Of a DNA stretch of 64,000 bases, positions 8,476 to 16,737 are shown piece after piece; within the stretch, counting starts at the first letter, position 1, and the number at the start of each line of letters is the position of its first letter. The position numbers were made by a program, and so were the translations under genes. The notes under the pieces are model-generated. The model was not told where the DNA came from and searched no databases. It saw nothing but the letters and a program-made list of their open reading frames with translations. This stretch comes from Variovorax terrae (GTDB lineage: Bacteria > Pseudomonadota > Gammaproteobacteria > Burkholderiales > Burkholderiaceae_C): positions 744,001-808,000 of the forward strand of contig NZ_JALGBI010000001.1 in NCBI RefSeq assembly GCF_022809125.1, written 5' to 3'.

Positions 8476-9510
8476 TCAAGCCAGGTTTTCTTGCGTCACG
8501 ATCTCAACGCGAGGGTTGTGGAAGGTGGCGAGGGCGCCGCGAACTCCGTCATCCAGCGCGCGCAGGGTGCGGGCGGCGGCTGATACCGAAGGGTAGATGT
8601 CCTGGTGCAGGACAAAGTCCACGCTGTTGTTAGCCAATAGCGAGCGATGAATCTCAACAAGCTCATGTACGGCGAAGAGCGCCTTGCCTGAATAGCCTTT
8701 CTCAGACAGAGCGCGCGCAATGCCGAAGCTCCCCGCTCCGACGCTGTAGGCCGAGAACATCGCGTCCGAAGAATCTGCCGGCGGCAGGCATTCCAGCGCG
8801 TACCGATAGGCCTCCTCCTCAGACTCCGGGAGCTCCAGGAACCTCTGTATCTGGACGCTCGGGAATCGCTCCTCCATCAACTGGGCATATCCGATGCGCC
8901 GATCGATCTCCGCGGCGTACCTCGTGGCCGGCGAGAACAAGGCTGTTTTGCCCGCTTGGTATCGATTGAGCCGCAGTCCCAGAAGCAATGCCGCCGTGCG
9001 GCCCGCAGCTCGGTTGTCCGTTCCCAAAAAGGCCGCGCGCCTGGAACCCGCAACATCGGAAAACAGCGTGACGACATGCACGCCTGCCTGGACGAGTTCG
9101 TTGATGGCCAGCTTCACGGGCGGGACATCCGGCGCCAGGATGGCCAAGCCGTCATAGTCGCTCAACTTGGCCACCTCTTCGGCGAATGCGCTGGCGTCGT
9201 GCGGAGGAAGCCGCATCGTCACCTCGGTGATGTGCTGGTGCCTGAACTCACCCGCACTTTGCGCGATCACGCGGTCCACTGCATCGAAGAAGGCCTGGCG
9301 GGTGTTGGGCAGCACGAAGCCAAACCGGTAGCGCGCCGCGGACTTCGGCCGGCCCGGCGTGGACGCGACGCCGCCCAGGCTTTCCAGCACCTCCTTCACG
9401 CGGCGCGTGGTTGCCGGGTTCACGCCGCCACGGTCGTTCAGCACGCGATCCACGGTGGCGGTGCTGACGCCCGCGGCCTTGGCTATCTCTGAGATCTTGA
9501 CGGGATTCAT
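8476..9510 (-). CDS. LacI-family transcriptional regulator
   Basis: 344-residue LacI-type regulator. The ATG at 9510 opens directly into the HTH (VKISEIAKAAGVSTATVDRV) with hinge NDRGGVNPATTRRVKEVLE; a TTG at 9540 would add ten unsupported residues. The C-terminal domain is of the sugar/periplasmic-binding type (FGFVLPNTRQAFFDAVDRVI, TLFSDVAGSRRAAFLGTDNRAAGRTAA). VDRVLN replaces the usual VSRVLN, as in the subgroup related to ribose-type regulators. It faces the MetX-like/ABC/DhaLK cluster across 231 bp with two palindromes, so it should control that cluster in response to a small sugar-like or polyol ligand (inference). Confidence 0.93.
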   Translation of the reverse strand: MNPVKISEIAKAAGVSTATVDRVLNDRGGVNPATTRRVKEVLESLGGVASTPGRPKSAARYRFGFVLPNTRQAFFDAVDRVIAQSAGEFRHQHITEVTMRLPPHDASAFAEEVAKLSDYDGLAILAPDVPPVKLAINELVQAGVHVVTLFSDVAGSRRAAFLGTDNRAAGRTAALLLGLRLNRYQAGKTALFSPATRYAAEIDRRIGYAQLMEERFPSVQIQRFLELPESEEEAYRYALECLPPADSSDAMFSAYSVGAGSFGIARALSEKGYSGKALFAVHELVEIHRSLLANNSVDFVLHQDIYPSVSAAARTLRALDDGVRGALATFHNPRVEIVTQENLA

Positions 9511-9573
9511 GCTGATTGGGTTTTCACGTCCCTTAAACAACTCAACCCTTATTTTGCCTCAGGCGCATCGCTT

Positions 9574-9596
9574 CTCTCTAAATCCAATTGAGAGAG
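9574..9596. promoter_or_regulatory. candidate LacI operator 1 (palindrome)
   Basis: 23-bp inverted repeat with arms CTCTCT and AGAGAG around an AT-rich centre (AAATCCAATTG). Its length and symmetry fit a LacI-family operator, and it lies between the divergent LacI gene and the catabolic cluster. Not tested; the assignment rests on position and symmetry. Confidence 0.5.
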
Positions 9597-9628
9597 GCAT
9601 GGATGAGGGTTTTCCATGATGGTATTAA

Positions 9629-9655
9629 TTGATGTGTTTTAAGAAACTACATCAA
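9629..9655. promoter_or_regulatory. candidate LacI operator 2 (palindrome)
   Basis: 27-bp imperfect palindrome with 7-nt arms TTGATGT (9629) and ACATCAA (9649) and partly symmetric TTT/AAA inside. A further half-site ACATCAA-like block (CACATCAAG) follows at 9657. The site precedes the leader ORF and the MetX-like gene, a suitable place for repression. Confidence 0.5.
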
Positions 9656-9682
9656 TCACATCAAGAAAGAACAGGAGACATC

Positions 9683-9751
9683 ATGCGCCACAACGCGCCG
9701 GCAAGCCCGACCCGGTCCAGCCCATCCATCGCAGCCAAGGCATGCCCATGA
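9683..9751 (+). CDS. possible 22-residue leader ORF
   Basis: ATG preceded by AGGAGACATC, the best Shine-Dalgarno in this stretch. It encodes 22 residues (MRHNAPASPTRSSPSIAAKA, then CP) and its TGA overlaps the second in-frame ATG (9748) of the MetX-like gene by ATGA. It could be a leader that couples translation of the next gene. Alternatively the natural hydrolase start could once have been here, with a later frameshift. Confidence 0.35.
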   Translation: MRHNAPASPTRSSPSIAAKACP

Positions 9752-10803
9752 TTCCCAACGACTTCTATTCACCGTCCGTGCACGGGACCTATGCACTCTA
9801 CGAACTCGGCGACCTGCTGCTGGAGGAGGGGGAAACGCTGCGCTCCTGCAAGCTCGCCTACCGCACGCATGGAATGCTCAACGCGGCGAAGGACAACGCC
9901 GTCCTGGTGACCACCTGGTTCTCGGGCACGGGCAAGGTCATGGAAGATGTCTACGTCGGTGCCGGCCATGCGCTGGATCCGGCCAAGTACTTCATCGTGA
10001 TCGTGGACCAGATCGGCAGTGGTCTCTCGAGCTCGCCGCACAACACCCCTTCGCCGCAGAACATGGCGAACTTCCCCAAGGTGCGGATCGGGGATGACGT
10101 GGTGGCGCAGCACCAACTTCTGACCAGGGAATTCGGGATCAAGCGACTTGCGCTTGCTTTCGGCGGTTCCATGGGCGGACAGCAGATCTATGAGTGGGCC
10201 GTGCGGTATCCCGAGATGGTTCAACGCGCTGCCGTGCTGGCCGCCACGGCCCGCAACACCTTCCACGATTTCATGTTCACCGAAACACTGATCGAATCAG
10301 TCACGTCGGACCCCGCCTGGAAGAACGGCTGGTACGCACGTAGCGAAGACGTGAGGGACGGTCTCAGCCGCCTGGCGAAGATCTTCGCCGTGATGGGCTG
10401 GAGCACCGAGTTCTACGAAAAGAAGCGCTGGAACACGTTGCTGGGGATGTCTTCGGAGCGCGACTTCATCAACGGTGTGATGCGCGCCTACTTCGCTCCC
10501 ATGGACGCCAACGACCTCCTGTGCAAGGCCTGGAAATGGCAACGCGGCGACGTGTCGCGCCACACCGGCGGCGACCTCGCGGCCGCCCTGGGCCGGATCA
10601 GGGCGAAGGTCTACACCATGCCGATCAGCCACGACATGTTTTTCCCACCGCGCGACTGCGAAGCGGAATCGCGGCTGATCCCGAACGGAGAGCTCCGCGT
10701 GATCGACTCGATCGAGGGGCATATGGCGCTCAACGGATTCGACCCGGCCTACACCGCACAGGTCGACGCTCACCAGCGCGAACTACTCGCCTTCAACGCC
10801 TGA
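9742..10803 (+). CDS. MetX-like alpha/beta hydrolase (homoserine O-acetyltransferase fold)
   Basis: 353-residue alpha/beta-hydrolase of the MetX superfamily. The nucleophile elbow is FGGSMGGQQIYEWA with Ser143; the acid is probably the Asp in PISHDMFFPP and the base the His in IEGHMALNGFDP. KLAYRTHG and LSSSPHNTPSP also match the family. True methionine-biosynthetic MetX is unlikely, because the gene leads a LacI-controlled transport and kinase cluster; it may instead transfer an acyl group to, or hydrolyse an ester of, the imported compound. The start could be 9742 or 9748; neither has its own strong ribosome site, which suggests coupling to the upstream mini-ORF. Confidence 0.88.
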   Translation: MPMIPNDFYSPSVHGTYALYELGDLLLEEGETLRSCKLAYRTHGMLNAAKDNAVLVTTWFSGTGKVMEDVYVGAGHALDPAKYFIVIVDQIGSGLSSSPHNTPSPQNMANFPKVRIGDDVVAQHQLLTREFGIKRLALAFGGSMGGQQIYEWAVRYPEMVQRAAVLAATARNTFHDFMFTETLIESVTSDPAWKNGWYARSEDVRDGLSRLAKIFAVMGWSTEFYEKKRWNTLLGMSSERDFINGVMRAYFAPMDANDLLCKAWKWQRGDVSRHTGGDLAAALGRIRAKVYTMPISHDMFFPPRDCEAESRLIPNGELRVIDSIEGHMALNGFDPAYTAQVDAHQRELLAFNA

Positions 10804-10848
10804 AGAAAGCGCTCGGATTTCAACCCACAGCACTACAAGAGGGCGCAA

Positions 10849-11649
10849 TTGCCTAAGCACAACGAAAAGCTCGTCATCGACCGAGCGACCAAATACTACG
10901 AGACGGGAACAGGGCGAGTCCACGCGCTCGACAACGTCTCCATCGCAATCAGGGACCACGAATTTGTCTCGCTGGTGGGGCCGTCTGGGTGCGGCAAGAC
11001 AACGTTGCTGTGGTCGATGGCAGGGCTGCACGATCTGACAAGCGGCGAGATCCGATTGGACGGTACCCCGATCCACGGGCCGCATCCCGACATCGGCATG
11101 GTGTTCCAGGACGCCAATCTGCTGCCGTGGCGCAACATCCAGCGCAATCTCGCCTTCCCGTTCGAGATCAGCGGCAAAAGCGCCAATGAAGACCGCATCC
11201 TTCAGTTGATGGAGCGCGTCGGCCTGGGCGGCTTCGGCAACAAGATGCCCCGGGAACTCTCTGGCGGCATGCAACAGCGAGCGTCCATCGTGCGCGCACT
11301 GTCCTTCGATCCATCGGTCCTTCTCATGGACGAGCCTTTCGGTGCGCTCGATGCATTCACCCGGGACGAGATGAATCTGCTGGTCGAAGAGATCTGGATG
11401 GAGACCAGGAAGATGATCGTCTTCATCACCCACAGCATTCCGGAAGCCGTCTTTCTCTCGGACAAGGTGCATGTCCTGAGTGCACGCCCCGGGCGTCTTG
11501 CAAGGACTTTCACGATCCCGTTCCCAAGGCCCCGTCCGCTGGAAATCATGGAAACGCGCGAGTTCTTCGACGTGGTGAACACGATCAAGGCCGACATCCA
11601 GCACCAACCCAAGACGAGCAACCAGGCGCTCGCAGGAGCCTACCCATGA
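10849..11649 (+). CDS. NitT/TauT-family ABC transporter ATP-binding protein
   Basis: 266-residue ABC ATPase. Walker A is GPSGCGKTT (residues 44-52), the Q-loop lies in MVFQDANLLPWRN, the signature is LSGGMQQR, Walker B is VLLMDEPFGALDAFTR and the H-loop is FITHSIPEAV, a set typical of nitrate/taurine/sulfonate-type importers. Translation appears to begin at TTG, 5 nt downstream of AAGAGGG; no in-frame ATG fits the family N terminus. It overlaps the permease gene by 4 nt, so the pair is coupled. With the permease and the Tat-type binding protein it forms a complete importer. Confidence 0.95.
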   Translation: MPKHNEKLVIDRATKYYETGTGRVHALDNVSIAIRDHEFVSLVGPSGCGKTTLLWSMAGLHDLTSGEIRLDGTPIHGPHPDIGMVFQDANLLPWRNIQRNLAFPFEISGKSANEDRILQLMERVGLGGFGNKMPRELSGGMQQRASIVRALSFDPSVLLMDEPFGALDAFTRDEMNLLVEEIWMETRKMIVFITHSIPEAVFLSDKVHVLSARPGRLARTFTIPFPRPRPLEIMETREFFDVVNTIKADIQHQPKTSNQALAGAYP

Positions 11650-12506
11650 CAGACAAAGTATTGGGCGACAGAATTCCCGAATTCGGAAAGAAGGCCGATG
11701 CAGGCAAGGGCGAGGCCTCCATGGCCAACCTGTCGGGCCTGTCCGGCGGCATCAGCATCCAGTCGGCCCGGGAGCTGGTGGCCATCGTCGCGGTCGCCGT
11801 GCTCATTGTCGGCGGGCTGGAGTTCCTGCTCAGGCTGTTCGACGTGCCCGCATATATCATGCCGACCCCGTCCTCGATCGCCGGCGTGTTCGTCTCCAGC
11901 GAAGTTCCGGTGATCGCCACCCACTTCGGCCACACGTTGCTGGAGCTGTTCGTCGGCTACGCGATCGGCGCCAGCATCGGGATGCTTCTCGCCGCGATCA
12001 TCACGCAGTTCCCCTTTGCCGAGAAGATCGTTGCGCCCTACATCCTTCTGCTGGTCACCACGCCGATGCTGGCGCTGGTGCCCTTGCTGATCCTCAATTT
12101 CGGCTTCGGCTACGCCCCGCGCATCATCGCCGTGGCCCTGGCATCCGGTCCGATGGTGATGATCAACTCGGCAACCGGCTTGCGCCGCATCGATTTTGGC
12201 AAGATCGCATTGGCCAGGTCGTACGGCGCCTCGACTCTGCAGATCTTCACCAGGATCAGGCTGCCCATGGCCATGCCCATGGTCATCGTGGGTCTCATGA
12301 TCGGCGCCATTTTCGGCTTGATCACCGCCGTCGGCGCTGAAATGGCAGGAGGCGGATTCGGCCTCGGCAGCCGCCTGACGACGTACTCGTCGGTGATCCG
12401 GATGCCCGAGTTCTTCGCATGCATCCTGATCCTGGCCTTGCTGGGAATTTTGATCTATCTGTTCTTCTTCTGGCTGGGCAAGCGCCTGGCGGGCTGGGAG
12501 AGCTAG
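11646..12506 (+). CDS. NitT/TauT-family ABC transporter permease
   Basis: 286-residue inner-membrane permease of the SsuC/TauC type with about six spans and the EAA loop region IALARSYGASTLQIFTRIRLP. The N-terminal 35 residues are charged and cytoplasmic, longer than in many relatives; MANLSG at 11721 is an alternative start, but the ATGA overlap with the ATPase gene favours the upstream ATG. The substrate is presumably the compound bound by the protein encoded 87 bp downstream. Confidence 0.94.
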   Translation: MTDKVLGDRIPEFGKKADAGKGEASMANLSGLSGGISIQSARELVAIVAVAVLIVGGLEFLLRLFDVPAYIMPTPSSIAGVFVSSEVPVIATHFGHTLLELFVGYAIGASIGMLLAAIITQFPFAEKIVAPYILLLVTTPMLALVPLLILNFGFGYAPRIIAVALASGPMVMINSATGLRRIDFGKIALARSYGASTLQIFTRIRLPMAMPMVIVGLMIGAIFGLITAVGAEMAGGGFGLGSRLTTYSSVIRMPEFFACILILALLGILIYLFFFWLGKRLAGWES

Positions 12507-12593
12507 CGATTGCGGCAGCGGACTGCTGCGCCGCGGTGCAGTCCCGAGAGCTCATGCCTTCGTGCGGTTTTCATCCAAGTAAGAGGAGCATCA

Positions 12594-13769
12594 ATGAATC
12601 ATGCCTTTCACGGGGCAGGGCTGTCCCGTCGCCATTTTCTGCAGGTCAGTGCCTCCGGCGCTGTGACGTCCACCATCCTGGGTGGTTCGATCATGGGCGG
12701 CGGAGCCGCACAGGCCGCGCCCTACAAGGGCTCGCACACCTGGATCTCGCCGCGAGGCACCATCGAGGTCATGGACGACTACCCGTACTGGGTGGCCAGG
12801 AAGATGGGGTACTTCGGTGACCTGGGCGTCGAGACCCGGATGGAAGCCGGCCCTTCCGACGGCACCGCCGTGGTGAAATTCCTGGCGGTGAACCAGGCCG
12901 ACGTCGGCTTTCCCTCTCCCGGCGTCCTGTCGTTTGCCATCAACAACCGGATGGATCTGGTTTCGGTGTATGGCAGCGGCAATCTGGATCTGTTCAATAT
13001 CGCCTTTCGCAAGGGCCAGGGGGTCAAGGATCTGAAGCAGCTCGCCGGCAAGACCGTGCTGCTCGGCTCCGCCGCCTGGCAGTCCATCGCGGACCCCATG
13101 TTCGCGGCGGTCGGCGTCGACCCGAAGAGCATCAAGTATGTCGAGGCGGGGTGGCCCACGTGGACCAAGGCATTGCAGAGTGGCCAAGGTGACGCGGCAC
13201 TGACCTGGGAAGGCCTGCGCGCCGACCTCGAAGCCAAGGGACTGCGCTTCGACTACTGGCTGGGCATGCGCGGATCCCCGCTGCCGTCCAACTCGCTCGT
13301 CGTGCGCCGGGCCGACATCCTGGACCCCGACCGCAAGGCATTCCTGCAGAAGTACCTGCGCGGCTGGGCCATGGGCTCCGAATTCGCCGACCGCAATCCG
13401 CGCGCGGCGGCGCAGATCGTGTTCGAAGCGTTGCCGCAGACCCGGCAGAACTACGGCCCCCGTTATGGCACCGAAAGCCTGTTGCAGATCCACCGCACCT
13501 TCAAGGGCGACATGGCCAAGCGCAAGGGCTGGGGTGAACATGACCTACCGGCTTGGGACAGGTTTTTCCGCATCCTGAAGACCATCGGCCAGTCGTCGAT
13601 CGACATCGATACGCGCAAGTATGTGTTGAACGACTTCATCGCCGATGCGAATGCCTTCAGCAAGGCCAAGGTGCATGCCGACGCCGACACGTTCCCGCTC
13701 TCGGCAGAGATGAAGGCCGTGGACATGGCAGAGATGGAGAAGGCCTTCTACGCCAGCGTCATCAACTAA
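12594..13769 (+). CDS. NitT/TauT-type substrate-binding protein with Tat signal
   Basis: 391-residue periplasmic binding protein. ATG at 12594 follows AAGAGGAG. The N terminus carries a twin-arginine signal (LSRRHFLQVSASGAVTSTIL, then GGGAAQAAP), so the protein should be exported folded through Tat. The mature part has YWVARKMGYFGDLGVETRMEAG and GTAVVKFLAVNQADVGFPSP, typical of SsuA/TauA/ThiY-like receptors. It belongs with the preceding ATPase and permease. Tat export suggests a folded or cofactor-bound state before secretion, less common for this family. The ligand is unknown. Confidence 0.92.
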   Translation: MNHAFHGAGLSRRHFLQVSASGAVTSTILGGSIMGGGAAQAAPYKGSHTWISPRGTIEVMDDYPYWVARKMGYFGDLGVETRMEAGPSDGTAVVKFLAVNQADVGFPSPGVLSFAINNRMDLVSVYGSGNLDLFNIAFRKGQGVKDLKQLAGKTVLLGSAAWQSIADPMFAAVGVDPKSIKYVEAGWPTWTKALQSGQGDAALTWEGLRADLEAKGLRFDYWLGMRGSPLPSNSLVVRRADILDPDRKAFLQKYLRGWAMGSEFADRNPRAAAQIVFEALPQTRQNYGPRYGTESLLQIHRTFKGDMAKRKGWGEHDLPAWDRFFRILKTIGQSSIDIDTRKYVLNDFIADANAFSKAKVHADADTFPLSAEMKAVDMAEMEKAFYASVIN

Positions 13770-13873
13770 CCCGGGGCAAGGTGGCGGGAACGGCGGCGGT
13801 GCCCCGTTTTCGCCGCCAGGCAGCCTCTACCTTGAATCATTTGTCAGCGTCGCCCGCAGGAAATAGGCCCATC

Positions 13874-14503
13874 ATGAATAGCTCGCTCATCGTCGACAGC
13901 CTGGAAGCTGTGCACGCTTCGATCCTGGAGAACGAAGCAGATATCGAATCCCTCGACCGCGCCATTGGAGATGGTGATCACTACCTGAATATCCGCCGAG
14001 GCTGCACCACGCTCATGGCGATGCGCGCGGAGCTGGGGCGCATGCTGCCGTCGGTGGCGCTGCAGGCGATGGGCATGAAGCTTTTGTCGACCATTGGCGG
14101 AGCCTCGGGTCCGCTGATCTCCAGTTTCTTCACGGCCATGGGCGCATCCCTCAGCGGCAAGCCGGAGCCGGCGCGCCAGGACATTGCGGAGGCCTTTGCG
14201 GCAGGCGTGGACGCCATCAAGCGACGCGGCAAGGCCGACGTCGGCGAAAAGACGATGCTGGATGTCCTGATACCTGTTTCGCGGCTGCTGACCAAGCTTG
14301 TCTCCGAGGATATGCCGCTGGACGAGATATGCCGGCAGCTCAACGCCGAGGCGACCCGGAACATGGTCGCGACCCGTGACATGATCGCGACCAAAGGCCG
14401 GGCATACTCGTTGGGCGAGCGAGCGCTGGGCCACATCGATCCTGGGTGCAAGACGTGTGAAGTCATCATCGCCGCCGTCACTGCCACCACGCTTTCACAG
14501 TGA
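13874..14503 (+). CDS. dhaL: DhaL-type dihydroxyacetone-kinase nucleotide-binding subunit
   Basis: 209-residue DhaL-domain protein, the all-alpha ADP/ATP-binding half of dihydroxyacetone-type kinases. The Mg-coordinating motif is intact: Asp28, Asp33 and Asp35 in DRAIGDGDHYLN. GGASGPLISSFF and AFAAGVDAIKRRGKADVGEKTMLDVL also match. The chosen ATG sits 14 bp before the DhaK start in the usual way (gap between genes). No DhaM/PTS phosphoryl donor is seen, so either ATP is used directly, as in fused DhaK-DhaL kinases, or a donor is encoded elsewhere. The substrate may be a C3-C4 ketose other than dihydroxyacetone. Confidence 0.9.
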   Translation: MNSSLIVDSLEAVHASILENEADIESLDRAIGDGDHYLNIRRGCTTLMAMRAELGRMLPSVALQAMGMKLLSTIGGASGPLISSFFTAMGASLSGKPEPARQDIAEAFAAGVDAIKRRGKADVGEKTMLDVLIPVSRLLTKLVSEDMPLDEICRQLNAEATRNMVATRDMIATKGRAYSLGERALGHIDPGCKTCEVIIAAVTATTLSQ

Positions 14504-14517
14504 GCAAGGAGACCGCC

Positions 14518-15504
14518 ATGAAAAAATTCCTGAACGAAACCGACAGCATGCTGCAAGAGGCGTTGGCGGGAATGGCTTGCGCACACGCCGGCATCCTCCA
14601 GGTGCACATGGATCCCACCTATGTATGCCGGGCGGCCCCGTCGCGGCGGCCCAAAGTCGCCCTGCTGTCCGGCGGTGGATCGGGCCATGAACCGTTGCAC
14701 GTGGGCTTCGTGGGCCAGGGCATGCTCGATGCGGCATGCCCGGGACAGATCTTCACATCGCCCACGCCTGACCAGATGATTGCCGCCGCCACCGCCGTCG
14801 AAACCGGCAAGGGCGTGTTGCTGATCGTCAAGAACTACGCGGGCGACCTGATGAATTTCGAGATGGCCAGCGAGATGTTGGAGGTCGAGAACGAGACGGT
14901 GCTCGTCAACGACGATGTGGCCGTCGACAATTCGACCCACACCACCGGCAGACGGGGCGTGGCAGGCACCCTGATGGTGGAGAAGATGGTGGGCGCTGCC
15001 GCGGAGGCGGGCGCCGATCTGCAGCAGTGCAAAGAGCTGGGCGACCGGGTGAACAAGGCGACCGCATCCATGGGGATTGCGTTCACCAGTTGCACGGTCC
15101 CCGCGGCGGGCCGGGAAACTTTCGACATCGGCGCGGATGAGATGGAAGTTGGCGTGGGCATTCATGGCGAGCCAGGCCGGCGCCGGGAGCGCCTGCAGCG
15201 GGCCGATGTCATCGTGGACGAACTCCTCACGGCGATCATTCGCGATCTCAACCCGTGCGCGGGATCGGAAGTGCTGCTGCACGTGAACGGATTCGGCGCA
15301 ACGCCTCTGATGGAGCTCTACCTCCTGCAGCATCGCGCGGAGGCCCAGCTTCGGTCGCTGGGTTTCAAGCCCGCGCGGTTCCTGGTCGGCAATTACACGA
15401 CTTCACTCGAAATGGCGGGTGCGTCCCTGACGGTGACGGTGCTCGATTCGGAGCTGAAGCAGTTGTGGGATGCGCCTGTGCACACAGCCGCTCTCCGCTG
15501 GTAG
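14518..15504 (+). CDS. dhaK: DhaK-type dihydroxyacetone/ketose-kinase substrate-binding subunit
   Basis: 328-residue DhaK protein. The substrate His is visible as His216 in VGVGIHGEPG (it forms a hemiaminal with the ketone), and LSGGGSGHEPLH (His57), VKNYAGDLMNFEMA and LVNDDVAVDN complete the active site. ATG at 14518 follows AAGGAGA overlapping the end of dhaL. Order DhaL-DhaK is the reverse of the common dhaKL order, and the two are separate proteins. Together they should phosphorylate a small ketose or triose produced from the imported compound; dihydroxyacetone, erythrulose or a related ketone are possibilities, not shown. Confidence 0.92.
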   Translation: MKKFLNETDSMLQEALAGMACAHAGILQVHMDPTYVCRAAPSRRPKVALLSGGGSGHEPLHVGFVGQGMLDAACPGQIFTSPTPDQMIAAATAVETGKGVLLIVKNYAGDLMNFEMASEMLEVENETVLVNDDVAVDNSTHTTGRRGVAGTLMVEKMVGAAAEAGADLQQCKELGDRVNKATASMGIAFTSCTVPAAGRETFDIGADEMEVGVGIHGEPGRRRERLQRADVIVDELLTAIIRDLNPCAGSEVLLHVNGFGATPLMELYLLQHRAEAQLRSLGFKPARFLVGNYTTSLEMAGASLTVTVLDSELKQLWDAPVHTAALRW

Positions 15505-15558
15505 GCGGTGGCCGGGCCGCCGCAGATGGCACGCAGTTTTCCAGTCAAGGAGCCAGGT

Positions 15559-16737
15559 ATGGCCTCTGCACGCCGGGTGAATACTCCGAAGGCCGAAAAA
15601 AATACGATAACCAGACGCAGCTTGCTGGCTGCAGCAGGACTGGCCGCCGTCGCTCCAGCGCGGCCTCAATCGGCTGTGGCGCCCGTCAAGACCATTCGTC
15701 TTGGCCAATCGCTGCCCATGACGGGGCCGCACGCCCTCCTTGCCACTTCCTATCGCCAGTCTGCGGCAGCCGCTTTCAAGGAAGCCAATGAGCGGCCCCA
15801 GATGCGCGAATTGCGGTATGAGCTTGTTTCGCTGGACGACGGCGGCGATCCTGAACAGACGAGGGCCAATGTCAGGCATCTTGTCGCCGGGCAAGGCGCC
15901 CACGTCTTGTTCGGCTTTGGCGGGGAGGGTGCCAACCGGGCGGGTGCGATGGCTGCCGAGGCTTTCGGCATGCCCTACATCGCACCTGTTTCGGGTGCGG
16001 TTGAGTTGCGGTCATCGCGTCGGCCGGGCGCTTTTGTCTTTCGTGCAAGCCACTCAGACGAGATTCGCTACATCGCGCGACATGCCGAGACAATTGGCTT
16101 GTCTCGTCTGGCCCTGGTGTATGAATCGACCTTCCTGGGTTTGGAGATGCGCAGCGCCATGCTCGATCTTCTGGAGGGAGCCCGGCGTGAAAATGCCGTG
16201 CTGACCTCGATCGACACCGCAGGCAGCGAGTACACCGTGCCGGGCGCAGTGGCCACGCTGATGCAAAGCAACCCGCATGCTGTCGTTCTGGGAAGCAACG
16301 ACGTCGCGTCAGCATCCTTCGTGCGTGCTCTTCGCGCCGCAGGCTGGAAGGGCTACTTGTACGCTTTGTCCAGCGTTGGGAGCCAGGGATTGGCAGAGCG
16401 GCTGGGAAGTCTCGTCACGGGTATCTCGGTGACGCAAGTCGTGCCATTGCCGAATACCGATGCGCTCAAGGTCTGCCTCGACCACCGAGCCTTCTGTGCG
16501 CGCAACGGGATTGCGCCGACCTTCCACACCATGGAGGCTTGGATCGGTGCGACTATGTTCGTGGAAGCTACAAGGAGCCTTCGGAGCACTCAATCCACCG
16601 AGATCGCCAAGGCGTTGCGTGCTGCGCGCGAGCATGATTTTGGCGGGTATGTCGGGCGATGGTTCGAGTCCCGACCCAATCCGCTGGCCCAGGTCAGCTT
16701 GACCGTGTACGACAGGGATGGGCGGCTAAGAACCTGA
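15559..16737 (+). CDS. branched-chain-type ABC substrate-binding protein (Peripla_BP_6) with RR signal
   Basis: 392-residue type I periplasmic binding protein of the LivJ/receptor-ligand family. ATG at 15559 follows AAGGAG. The N terminus has ITRRSLLAAAGLAAVAPARP, a short Tat-like signal. IRLGQSLPMTGPHA, DDGGDPEQTRANVRHLVAG and FGFGGEGANRAGAMAAEAFG are typical of the fold. It is last in the LacI-controlled cluster, about 55 bp after DhaK, but no LivHMGF genes accompany it. It may share membrane components encoded elsewhere or act as a sensor partner. It gives the cluster two different receptors. Confidence 0.88.
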   Translation: MASARRVNTPKAEKNTITRRSLLAAAGLAAVAPARPQSAVAPVKTIRLGQSLPMTGPHALLATSYRQSAAAAFKEANERPQMRELRYELVSLDDGGDPEQTRANVRHLVAGQGAHVLFGFGGEGANRAGAMAAEAFGMPYIAPVSGAVELRSSRRPGAFVFRASHSDEIRYIARHAETIGLSRLALVYESTFLGLEMRSAMLDLLEGARRENAVLTSIDTAGSEYTVPGAVATLMQSNPHAVVLGSNDVASASFVRALRAAGWKGYLYALSSVGSQGLAERLGSLVTGISVTQVVPLPNTDALKVCLDHRAFCARNGIAPTFHTMEAWIGATMFVEATRSLRSTQSTEIAKALRAAREHDFGGYVGRWFESRPNPLAQVSLTVYDRDGRLRT

